A stretch of DNA of 64,000 nucleotides, from the NCBI RefSeq assembly GCF_025452235.1, contig NZ_CP104965.1, positions 620,001 to 684,000 on the forward strand. The letters are read 5' to 3'. Below the pieces are notes generated by a model. It was not told the origin of the DNA, did no database searches, and saw nothing but the letters and a program-made list of their open reading frames with translations. Below are positions 9,162 through 17,051 of this stretch, piece after piece. Source of the stretch: Devosia neptuniae (GTDB lineage Bacteria > Pseudomonadota > Alphaproteobacteria > Rhizobiales > Devosiaceae). Positions within the stretch are counted from its first letter, which is position 1. Every line of letters starts with the position of its first letter. Both the position numbers and the translations under genes were made by a program.

Positions 9162-11534
9162 CTATGGCGTACGCGCATTGACTCTGGATTTGGCGAAGGC
9201 CGCATGCTCGGGCGCTTCGTAGGTGAAGGTGATGTGGTGGGGACCGGCAGCCAGTTCGCGGTCTGCGCCGCTTTGGTGGGGCTGGCCATCGACGATGACA
9301 TCGCGGTATTCGGCCGATAGCCGCAACACGCCGCGGGCGCCTTGGGGCACTTCGATATCGTAGCGGACCTGGTTGCCATCCAGCGTCCAGCCGGCGCGGA
9401 TCGTGCCGTTGGTGCTGTCATGGCTGGCCGCGACGGGCGAGAGTTCGGCAATGATGGTGGGCGCAAAGATCACGGTGGCAAAGCCGGGATCGCTGGCATC
9501 GGGCTGGAAGCCGGCGACGCCTTCGAACAGCCATTGGCAGACTGCGCCATAGGCATAGTGATTGTAGGAATTCATCTGCGGATTGTAGATCGAGCCATCG
9601 GCCTGGATGGCGTCCCAGCGCTCCCAGATGGTGGTGGCGCCCTTTTTGACCTGGTAGAGCCAGCCGGGCACTTCTTCCTGGAGGAACACCGAGGCGGCAA
9701 GGCCGGGTTCACCGATCTTGACCAGCGCCGGCAGCAAAGCCGGGGTGCCGATAAAGCCGGTACCGATACGGCCCTCGGCGCGGGCAATGGTCGCTTTGAA
9801 ATAGCGCTTGGCGGCTTCGACATGCTCGTCCGGGATAAGGTCGTGCAGGAATGCCAGGGCATAGGAGGTCTGGTCGTCGTAGCAGAGGCGGCCCGAGGCG
9901 GTGATGAATTCGCGGGCAAAGGCGGCCTTCACCTCGGCGGCCATTTTCGCCATGCGGGCGGCCAGAGCGGCGTCGCCGGCAATGGTGGCGATGCGGCCGA
10001 CCAGGGTGCTGGTGATGAAGAGATAAATGGTCGCCGCGGCATCGTCGCCAATGGTGGGCAGCGGCTTGGCCGAGGGGCCCTTGGGCTGCAACCAATCGCC
10101 GAAGGAGAAGCCACGACCGCCCCAGAAGCGAGGCGGATTGACGATGGGGCCATCGCTGATCGACCAGACGAAATCGACCCATTTGGTCATGGCGGGCAGC
10201 GCCTCGCGCAGGATATTGGCGTCGCCATAATGCAAATAGAGCTGCCAGGGCACGATGGCGATGGCATCGCCCCAGCCGGTGCTGCCGAAGAAACCGGGAT
10301 AGTGTTCGGGCTGCTGGCGGGTCGGATCGGGCACGACGTGCGGCACGGCGCCATCGGGGCGCTGGTCGACGATGACGTCACGGATCCACTTGGTCAGGAA
10401 GCCGTGGCTGTCGCCCAGATAGCAGGCAGTGCCGGCAAAGACCTGCGCGTCGCCGGTCCAGCCCAGGCGCTCGTCGCGCTGCGGGCAATCGGTGGGCACT
10501 TCGATGAAATTGGCGCGCTGGGACCACAGCGTGTTGAGCACCAGCCGATCGACCAGCGGATTGCCGGAGGTGAAACTGGCTTTGGCCTCGGTGACCGAGC
10601 TGATCGGCACGGCCTCGATGGCAGTGATGCGGGCATTGCCGGTGATAGTGACCCGGGCGTAACGGAAGCCCTGGAAGGTGAAATGGGGCCGGTAGTGCTC
10701 TTCACCGGTGCCGGAAAGGGTGTAGTCGATGCGTGCGGCCGCGGTGCGGTAGTTGCCGTTGTAGAAGGCGCCGTCCTGGTCGAGCACTTCGGCATGTTCG
10801 ACGCTGACCGTGGCGCCGGCCTCGCCGGTGACGGTGAAGGCGACGTAGCCGCCCATGTTCTGGCCGAAATCGTAGACGTTGCGGCCTTCGGCATCGGGCC
10901 AGGATTTAACCACGGGCAGCGGGGCGAGTTCGCGCACCGGAGTGGTTTCATGCGGGATGAGAATGGCGGGATCGAAGGACAGCGCTTCGGTGCCGGCCGA
11001 CACTTTGGCCGCAATGCGGGCGTCGAAGACCTCGCCGAAATAGATGCCGGATTTGCGGATCGGCAGTTCGCCGCTCTGCCAGCTGGTATCGGTGAGGAGC
11101 AGTGGAGCCGCGCCACCGCTGCGCAGCTCGGCAATGGCGGCGATCTTGTCGCCCCAGGTGTTGAAGATGGGGTGCTCGCCCCACATCATCTGCGAGCGCA
11201 GCCAGCCATCGGCCAGCCAGATTTCGATATGGTTGCGCCCGGGCACCAGCAGATCGGCCACGGCGTAGCTTTGGTAGCTCAGGCGGGCGTCATAGCTGGT
11301 CCAGCCGGGCGTCAGCAGGTCATTGCCGACGCGCTTGCCGTTGATGAAGCAGCGATAAAGGCCCAGCGCGCTGATGCGCAGCACCTCGTCGCCCGTGACG
11401 GCGGAGAGCTCGAAATCCTTGCTGATGAAGGACGCGGGGGTTTCCACGCCCTGGTCGGCCAGGGGATGGACCATCTGCGCGACCCAGTGTGCATGAGCCT
11501 GGCTCGGCGCGTGCTTGTCCCGGATATCGTGCAT
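9162..11534 (-). CDS. Alpha-L-rhamnosidase (glycoside hydrolase family 78)
   Basis: This enzyme hydrolyses terminal alpha-L-rhamnose from glycosides. The key signature VPTDCPQRDERLGWTGDAQV, around residue 345-365, is the catalytic region of family 78, where acidic residues act as general acid and base. An N-terminal beta-sandwich precedes an (alpha/alpha)6 barrel and a C-terminal beta domain. At 790 residues it is on the short side for the family. There is no signal peptide, so hydrolysis should happen in the cytoplasm after the ABC importer downstream brings the glycoside in. It is first in the five-gene operon and divergent from the LacI regulator. Confidence 0.93.
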   Translation of the reverse strand: MHDIRDKHAPSQAHAHWVAQMVHPLADQGVETPASFISKDFELSAVTGDEVLRISALGLYRCFINGKRVGNDLLTPGWTSYDARLSYQSYAVADLLVPGRNHIEIWLADGWLRSQMMWGEHPIFNTWGDKIAAIAELRSGGAAPLLLTDTSWQSGELPIRKSGIYFGEVFDARIAAKVSAGTEALSFDPAILIPHETTPVRELAPLPVVKSWPDAEGRNVYDFGQNMGGYVAFTVTGEAGATVSVEHAEVLDQDGAFYNGNYRTAAARIDYTLSGTGEEHYRPHFTFQGFRYARVTITGNARITAIEAVPISSVTEAKASFTSGNPLVDRLVLNTLWSQRANFIEVPTDCPQRDERLGWTGDAQVFAGTACYLGDSHGFLTKWIRDVIVDQRPDGAVPHVVPDPTRQQPEHYPGFFGSTGWGDAIAIVPWQLYLHYGDANILREALPAMTKWVDFVWSISDGPIVNPPRFWGGRGFSFGDWLQPKGPSAKPLPTIGDDAAATIYLFITSTLVGRIATIAGDAALAARMAKMAAEVKAAFAREFITASGRLCYDDQTSYALAFLHDLIPDEHVEAAKRYFKATIARAEGRIGTGFIGTPALLPALVKIGEPGLAASVFLQEEVPGWLYQVKKGATTIWERWDAIQADGSIYNPQMNSYNHYAYGAVCQWLFEGVAGFQPDASDPGFATVIFAPTIIAELSPVAASHDSTNGTIRAGWTLDGNQVRYDIEVPQGARGVLRLSAEYRDVIVDGQPHQSGADRELAAGPHHITFTYEAPEHAAFAKSRVNARTP

Positions 11535-11573
11535 GGCATTCTCCTCTGGCTCGGTAGTTTCCGAGTGTGTACT

Positions 11574-11594
11574 GTTCTACGTATAGCGTTCTAC
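11574..11594. promoter_or_regulatory. Tandem GTTCTAC repeats between rhamnosidase and LacI genes
   Basis: GTTCTAC occurs twice, 14 nt start to start, inside the 146-nt divergent promoter region. It could be a regulator or RNA polymerase contact site. LacI proteins normally prefer palindromes, so assigning it to the adjacent regulator is doubtful. Confidence 0.3.
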
Positions 11595-11680
11595 ATTTTC
11601 ATTTGTTTGGCAATAGGCGTTCGCACCGAATAATGACACAAGGGGAAATGCCCGATTTTGAAGGGCTGAAAGGCGTTTGA

Positions 11681-12712
11681 ATGGCTGAAGCAAAACCGGA
11701 AAAGAAAAACGACCGCGTAACAATCCGGGAGGTGGCTGAGGATGCCGGCGTCTCGGTCGCGGCCGTTTCCAAGGTGTTGCGGGAAGCCTATGGGGTCAGC
11801 GAGTCGCTGCGCAGCAAGGTGCGCGCCTCGATGAACAAGCTCAATTACCGCCCGCTGGCTTCAGCGCGGGGCATGCGCGGGCAGACCTATACGCTGGGCC
11901 TGGTGCTGCCCGATATTCGCAACCCGTTCTTTGCCGACATTCTGGCGGGGGTGAATTCGGCGCTGGAGCGCACGCAATATCAGCTGATGATGGGGACCAG
12001 CCATTCGCAGGGACTGGCCGAAGAGGCGTTGGTCGAGGCGATGATCGACCGGCAGATGGACGGCATCATCATGATCGGCACCACCGAATATATGGACCGG
12101 CTGGGCAGTATCGCCAAACAGAAGCCGCTGGTGACAATCGGACATCATGCCGAGACCAGCCAGTTGTTCGACACGGTCAACAATGACGATCAGCTGGGCG
12201 CGCGCCTCGTGGTCAAGCACTTGCTGGCCAATGGTTTTCGCAACATCGCCATGCTGAGCCTGGCGTCCACCACCTCGACCATTCTGTCCGAGCGGGAACT
12301 GGGCTACCGCCGCGAAATGATCGAGAACGGACTGGGGGAGAATATCAACATCATCCGCGCGCCGCAGACTTTGCGCGAGGTGCAGATCGCCGCGCGCCGG
12401 TTGCTGGAGGGACCGAGCAAGCCCGAGGCGCTGTTCTGCTGGACCGATTTCATCGCCCTTGAAGTCATCAGCGTGGCGACCGAACTAGGCCTGCGCATTC
12501 CCCAGGACCTGGCGATCGTGGGCTATGACAATACTATGTATTGCGACTTCGCGCAGAACGGACTGACTAGCGTGGATCAGTCCGGGGAATTGCTGGGTCT
12601 GCAGTCAGCCCGCCTGGTAATCGAGCGCATTCGCGGAAGGGCGGAAGCCGAGCATTTCGTCGTCACCCCGCGGGTCGTCGCCCGCAGCAGTTCCAAGCGC
12701 AGCGCGGTGTAA
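11681..12712 (+). CDS. LacI-family transcriptional regulator
   Basis: This sugar-responsive repressor probably controls the divergent rhamnosidase and importer operon. The N-terminal helix-turn-helix VTIREVAEDAGVSVAAVSKV (residues 13-32) and the hinge helix region are followed by a periplasmic-binding-like sensor domain starting YTLGLVLPDIRNPFFADIL. Its length of 343 aa is normal. Effector identity, possibly rhamnose or a rhamnoside, is inferred from the neighbour. The last 108 nt overlap the convergent cysG gene, which is unusually long for a tail-to-tail overlap. Both frames look real to their stops. Confidence 0.9.
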   Translation: MAEAKPEKKNDRVTIREVAEDAGVSVAAVSKVLREAYGVSESLRSKVRASMNKLNYRPLASARGMRGQTYTLGLVLPDIRNPFFADILAGVNSALERTQYQLMMGTSHSQGLAEEALVEAMIDRQMDGIIMIGTTEYMDRLGSIAKQKPLVTIGHHAETSQLFDTVNNDDQLGARLVVKHLLANGFRNIAMLSLASTTSTILSERELGYRREMIENGLGENINIIRAPQTLREVQIAARRLLEGPSKPEALFCWTDFIALEVISVATELGLRIPQDLAIVGYDNTMYCDFAQNGLTSVDQSGELLGLQSARLVIERIRGRAEAEHFVVTPRVVARSSSKRSAV

Positions 12713-14110
12713 CGCGTCGCCGACGGCGAAAATGGTTGGGGCGCTGAGCGGGAAATCGGTCACGGCGGCGACGGCTTGGCCGATCGTACCGCGCCAGATT
12801 TGCTCATCGGCACGACCGACATTGCCGGCAATGATGGCGGGCGTCGCCATCGACATACCCTGCCCTTGCAGTTGGGCCACGATGGCCGGCAGCGTGCGGC
12901 GGGACATGTAGTAGACGCTGGTGGTGGCAGGGTCGGATAGCGCTTGCCAATTGAGCGTATCAGGCAGCACGCCCTGGCGCGAATGGCCGGTGACGAAGCG
13001 CACGGATTGGGCGTGATCGCGATGGGTCAGCGAGACGCCGAGGCGGGACGCGAGGGCCAAAGCGGCAGTGATGCCGGGAACCACGGAAACGGCGATGCCG
13101 TGACGTTCGAGCATTTCGATTTCTTCGCCGGCACGGCCGAAAATCATTGGATCGCCGGACTTTAGCCGCACCACATGTTTGCCCTGGCGGGCCAGGGACA
13201 ACATCATGGCATTGATATCTTCCTGGCGGCAGCTTTCGCGGGCGGCGCGCTTACCGACTAGCATGCGTTTGGCCTCGCGGCGGGCGAGTTCGAGCACTTC
13301 AGCAGAAACCAGATCGTCGAACAGGATGACGTCGGCGGACTGGAGGGCGCGGATCGCCTTGATGGTGAGCAGGTCCGCATCGCCGGGCCCGGCGCCGACG
13401 AGCGTGACGCGGCCGGCGGCGGGGGCGGCGCTGATCGCCACGATATCGCTGTCCATTGGTGTGGGTGCGGCATCGCCAAAGGCGCGGTCGGCCAGGCGTT
13501 CCCAGAAGGCGCGGCGCTGCGGGCCGGGTTCGAGCGCGGCCATGACCTTGCCGCGAATATCCTGCGCCAGCTGCGCCCAGGCGGATAGCGTTTGCGGCAG
13601 CAATGTCTCGATGCGGCGGCGCACGGCCTGGCCTAGAATGGGCGCAGCGCCGGCCGTGGAAATGCTGACCACGACGGGCGAGCGATTGACGATGGCGCCG
13701 AACTGGAACTGGCAATATTCGGGCCGGTCGATGACATTGTAGGGCACGCTGGCGTCGCGTGCGGCTTCGGTAAAGGCGAGGGCTTCTGCGTCATCTTCGA
13801 TATCGGCGACGGCAAGCGCTGCGCCGGAGAGGTCGGAGGGCGCCCAATGGCAATCGACCAGGCTGATCGTGCCCGCCGAGGCGCCAGTTTCGGCCAGCGC
13901 GATCAACTCGTCGCACCATTCGTCGATGGGGGCCAGCACCTGCACATGGGCACCGGCGGCGGCGAGCAATTCGACCTTCCAGGTGGTGGGCTCGGAGCCG
14001 CCAATGGCGATCACGCGCTTGCCTTCAAGGCTGAAAAATACCGGCAGCACGGCGAGCGGAGCCATGCGGTCGGGACGCGACTTACTCGGCAGCGGCGAGA
14101 CGATGTGCAT
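12605..14110 (-). CDS. cysG: Siroheme synthase CysG
   Basis: This bifunctional enzyme makes siroheme, the cofactor of NirB, from uroporphyrinogen III. The N-terminal part has a Rossmann NAD site (KRVIAIGGSEPTTWKVELL) for precorrin-2 dehydrogenase and ferrochelatase. From about residue 235 comes the methyltransferase domain with VTLVGAGPGDADLLTIKA and LKSGDPMIFGRAGEE. I chose the ATG at 14110 (501 aa) because AGGGGG precedes it and the RPDRMAPLAVLPVF stretch fits related proteins; an ATG at 14065 is the alternative. The chosen start overlaps the end of nasA by 29 nt. The last ~35 residues run into the convergent LacI gene. It is the last gene of the nitrate operon. Confidence 0.92.
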   Translation of the reverse strand: MHIVSPLPSKSRPDRMAPLAVLPVFFSLEGKRVIAIGGSEPTTWKVELLAAAGAHVQVLAPIDEWCDELIALAETGASAGTISLVDCHWAPSDLSGAALAVADIEDDAEALAFTEAARDASVPYNVIDRPEYCQFQFGAIVNRSPVVVSISTAGAAPILGQAVRRRIETLLPQTLSAWAQLAQDIRGKVMAALEPGPQRRAFWERLADRAFGDAAPTPMDSDIVAISAAPAAGRVTLVGAGPGDADLLTIKAIRALQSADVILFDDLVSAEVLELARREAKRMLVGKRAARESCRQEDINAMMLSLARQGKHVVRLKSGDPMIFGRAGEEIEMLERHGIAVSVVPGITAALALASRLGVSLTHRDHAQSVRFVTGHSRQGVLPDTLNWQALSDPATTSVYYMSRRTLPAIVAQLQGQGMSMATPAIIAGNVGRADEQIWRGTIGQAVAAVTDFPLSAPTIFAVGDALHRAALGTAAGDDPRGDDEMLGFRPSANALDYQAG

Positions 14111-16706
14111 CGATGATCCCCCTGATTTCGGCGCGGCAGGAGCCGCAATTGGTGCCGGCCTTGGTGCAGGCGCCGACGGCTTCGACTGTGGTGCAGCCCT
14201 GCCCCGTGACGGCAGCGGCAATGGTGTTGATTCCAACGGAAAAGCAGGAACAGACCATGGCGCCGCTATCGGGCATGTCGGCGCCGGGGCGGCCGGCGAG
14301 CACGGCGGAGCCATCGAGCTTATCCGCCGTGAGCAGGCCCACGGCCCATTGGCGCGAGACGAGCACTGGATCGGGCGACGTGTAGAGCGCGGCGATCAGC
14401 TTGCCGGCATCCATGACGGCAAAGCTGCGGCGGCCCGAGCGGGTGTCGAGCGCGGAGAGTACGCGAATGGTGTCCGGCAGGGCGAAGGCGGCGCGGAGCC
14501 AGGCTTCCCAGTCGGCAGGTTCCTCGAACCAAGCCAATTCACCGCGCATGCCGCCGGGGGCTTCGGCTATGGCCCAATAGTCGGATGTGTCGAGCGAAGG
14601 GCGATGGGCGGCGACGAAGAAGCCGTAGAGCCGCACGGCCACGGGCTCGGCGTGGACGAGCGCCATTTTGAGCGCGGGCTGGGCCGAGACTGGATCGACC
14701 TTGGCGGTGACCAGAGCATCGACGCGGCCATGCGAGGCGAATTGGTCGGTCCAGTGCATGGGCACGAAGACATGGCCGCGGCGCTGCCGGTCGGTGACCA
14801 AAGCGCGGACGATGGCGGTGCCGTGATTGTTGTTGAGCCGCACCAGGGTGGCGCGGCGGATGTTCAGCGCCTCGGCGTCCTGGGGATGAATTTCAACGAA
14901 AGGCTCGGCGTAATGCGCGGAGAGGCGCGCGGCTTTGCCGGTGCGGGTCATGGTGTGCCAATGATCGCGCACGCGGCCGGTATTGAGGATGAAGCTGCCC
15001 GGCGCCGGGGCAAAGGGCGGCGGCGGCAGGACAGGCACGAAGCGGGCCTTGCCATCGGGCGTGTAGAAGGCGCCGGTGCCGAACATGCGGGCACTGGGCT
15101 TATTGCGAATGGGCCATTGGGTGGGGGCCAGGCTTTCATAATCGGCGCCGAGCAGGCCGGTGAGATCAAAGTCGCGGGCACCGTCATTTTCGAAGGAAGA
15201 GAGGGCGGTGTGTTCGGCGAAGATTTCGGCGGGGTTCGTATAGGCGAAAGCGGCGCCGAACCCCATGCGCTGGGCGACCTGGCTGACGATCCACCAATCG
15301 GGGCGGGCTTCGCCGGGCGCTGCCAGAAAGGGCCGCTGACGCGAGATGCGGCGCTCCGAATTGGTGACGGTGCCGTCCTTTTCACCCCAGCCGGCGGCGG
15401 GCAGGCGCACATGCGCGACGACGCCGGTATCGGTGCGGGCCGACATGTCGGAGACGACGACGAAGGGGCAGGCGGCGAGCGCGGCGCGAACGGCGTCGGC
15501 CTCGGGCATGGAATCGACCGGGTTGGTCGCCATGATCCAGACCGCCTTGATCTCGCCCCGCGCCATGGCGGCAAAGAGATCGACGGCCTTTAGGCCGGGG
15601 CTTTGGGCGACATTGTCGCTGCCCCAGAAGCGCCCTACCCGTTCGATCGCCTCGGGCGTGAAATCCATATGGGCGGCCAGCATATTGGCGAGGCCGCCGA
15701 CTTCGCGGCCGCCCATGGCATTGGGCTGGCCGGTGACCGAGAATGGACCCATGCCAGGCCGGCCAATGCGACCAGTCAACAAGTGGCAATTGATGATGGC
15801 GTTGACCTTGTCGGTCCCCGAAGCTGATTGATTGACGCCCTGGGAATAGACAGTGACGGTTTTTTCGGTCCGGGCGAACCAGTCGTAAAAGAGCGTTATG
15901 GCGTGTTCGGACAGGCCCGTGGCCGTGGCGACGCGAGCGATGGGCCAATCCTCGGCCACCAGCAGCGCGGCTTCGGCGCCGGAGGTGTGGTTGGCCACGA
16001 AGTCGGGCGCAGTGACGCCGTTACGGGCGAGATGGGCCAATAGGCCAACAAACAGCGCGCTATCGCCGTCGGATTGGACGGGCAGGTGCAGATCGGCAAT
16101 GTCGGCAGTGACGGTACGGCGGGGATCGATCAGTACCACGCGCATGTCGGGGCGCGATGCCTTTGCAGCGACGATGCGCTGGTACAGCACGGGGTGGCAC
16201 CAGCCAAGATTGCTGCCGACCAGCACGATGAGGTCGGCCAGTTCGAGATCTTCGTAATTGCCGGGCACGGTGTCGGAGCCGAAGGCGCGTTTGTGGCCGG
16301 CAACGGAGGAGGCCATGCAGAGGCGCGAATTGGTGTCGATATTGGCTGAGCCGATGAAGCCTTTCATCAGCTTGTTGGCGACGTAATAATCCTCGGTGAG
16401 GAGCTGGCCCGAGCCATAGATGGCGACGGAATTGGGGCCATGCTCGGCGATAGTATTCTGGAAGGTGGTAGCGACAAGGTCCAGCGCGTCTTCCCAAGTG
16501 GCGCGGGCGCCGTTGATTTCGGGATGCAACAAGCGGCCATCGAGCGAGAGGGTTTCGCCCAGCGCGGAGCCCTTGGAGCAGAGGCGGCCGAAATTGGCCG
16601 GGTGGTCGGGGTCGCCGGCAATGGTGACGGAACCATCGGGCTGCGGGGTGGCCAGCACGCCGCAGCCGACGCCACAATAGGGGCAGGTGGTGCGGGTGGT
16701 GGTCAT
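14082..16706 (-). CDS. nasA: Assimilatory nitrate reductase, molybdenum catalytic subunit NasA
   Basis: This cytoplasmic enzyme reduces nitrate to nitrite for nitrogen nutrition. The N-terminus has the [4Fe-4S] cysteines C8, C11, C15 and C43 (CPYCGVGC ... CSK), followed by the molybdopterin oxidoreductase core and the C-terminal molydopterin dinucleotide-binding domain (around VRLNNNHGTAIV). A BFD-like [2Fe-2S] domain closes the protein, with CSC and CGSC cysteines after about residue 817, as in many alphaproteobacterial NasA proteins. It has 874 residues from the ATG at 16706. The frame continues upstream to 16880 but there overlaps nirD. Its 7-nt gap to nirD fits one operon. Confidence 0.95.
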   Translation of the reverse strand: MTTTRTTCPYCGVGCGVLATPQPDGSVTIAGDPDHPANFGRLCSKGSALGETLSLDGRLLHPEINGARATWEDALDLVATTFQNTIAEHGPNSVAIYGSGQLLTEDYYVANKLMKGFIGSANIDTNSRLCMASSVAGHKRAFGSDTVPGNYEDLELADLIVLVGSNLGWCHPVLYQRIVAAKASRPDMRVVLIDPRRTVTADIADLHLPVQSDGDSALFVGLLAHLARNGVTAPDFVANHTSGAEAALLVAEDWPIARVATATGLSEHAITLFYDWFARTEKTVTVYSQGVNQSASGTDKVNAIINCHLLTGRIGRPGMGPFSVTGQPNAMGGREVGGLANMLAAHMDFTPEAIERVGRFWGSDNVAQSPGLKAVDLFAAMARGEIKAVWIMATNPVDSMPEADAVRAALAACPFVVVSDMSARTDTGVVAHVRLPAAGWGEKDGTVTNSERRISRQRPFLAAPGEARPDWWIVSQVAQRMGFGAAFAYTNPAEIFAEHTALSSFENDGARDFDLTGLLGADYESLAPTQWPIRNKPSARMFGTGAFYTPDGKARFVPVLPPPPFAPAPGSFILNTGRVRDHWHTMTRTGKAARLSAHYAEPFVEIHPQDAEALNIRRATLVRLNNNHGTAIVRALVTDRQRRGHVFVPMHWTDQFASHGRVDALVTAKVDPVSAQPALKMALVHAEPVAVRLYGFFVAAHRPSLDTSDYWAIAEAPGGMRGELAWFEEPADWEAWLRAAFALPDTIRVLSALDTRSGRRSFAVMDAGKLIAALYTSPDPVLVSRQWAVGLLTADKLDGSAVLAGRPGADMPDSGAMVCSCFSVGINTIAAAVTGQGCTTVEAVGACTKAGTNCGSCRAEIRGIIDAHRLAAAE

Positions 16707-16713
16707 CCCCGCC

Positions 16714-17046
16714 CTACTCCGCTGCCACCAATGCAGCTTCGGCGGCCATAAAGATGCGGCCGTCGACGACATCGATAGGATAGGTGCGCACCGAGCCTTC
16801 GTCGGCGCCCTGAGCCTGGCCAGTGGCGAGGTCAAAAACCCAATTGTGCAGCGGGCACGTGACCGAGGCGCCGTGGACAATGCCTTCGCTCAAGGGACCG
16901 TGCTTGTGAGGGCAACGGTTTTCGATGGCGAAGATCTGGTCTTCCTGGGTACGGAACACCGCGATCTTGCCACTTGGCGTATTGACGCAGCGGGCGCCGC
17001 GGCGGGGAATGGCGTTGATCTCGCCGATTTCGATCCAGTCGGTCAT
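16714..17046 (-). CDS. nirD: Nitrite reductase small subunit NirD
   Basis: This small Rieske-type partner of NirB in the cytoplasmic NADH-dependent nitrite reductase has 110 aa. The cluster site reads CPHKHGPLSEG ... CPLHNWVFD, so it keeps the full Cys-His/Cys-His ligand set; the NirD proteins of enteric bacteria are known to lack these ligands. Two ATGs are possible, at 17052 and 17046. The first overlaps the nirB TAA by one base, and the second lies 8 nt after GGAG, so I chose the second. It sits between nirB and nasA in the nitrate operon. Confidence 0.93.
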   Translation of the reverse strand: MTDWIEIGEINAIPRRGARCVNTPSGKIAVFRTQEDQIFAIENRCPHKHGPLSEGIVHGASVTCPLHNWVFDLATGQAQGADEGSVRTYPIDVVDGRIFMAAEAALVAAE

Positions 17047-17051
17047 TGCCA

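Noticed and set aside
7694..9181. 495-codon open frame opposite the sugar-binding protein gene
   Set aside because: It is a shadow of the binding-protein gene, with no start signal or motif.
9342..11633. 763-codon open frame on the plus strand opposite the rhamnosidase gene
   Set aside because: It is fully antisense to a clear GH78 gene and its translation is rich in Gly, Ala, Asp and His with no family motif. High G+C third positions create such frames.
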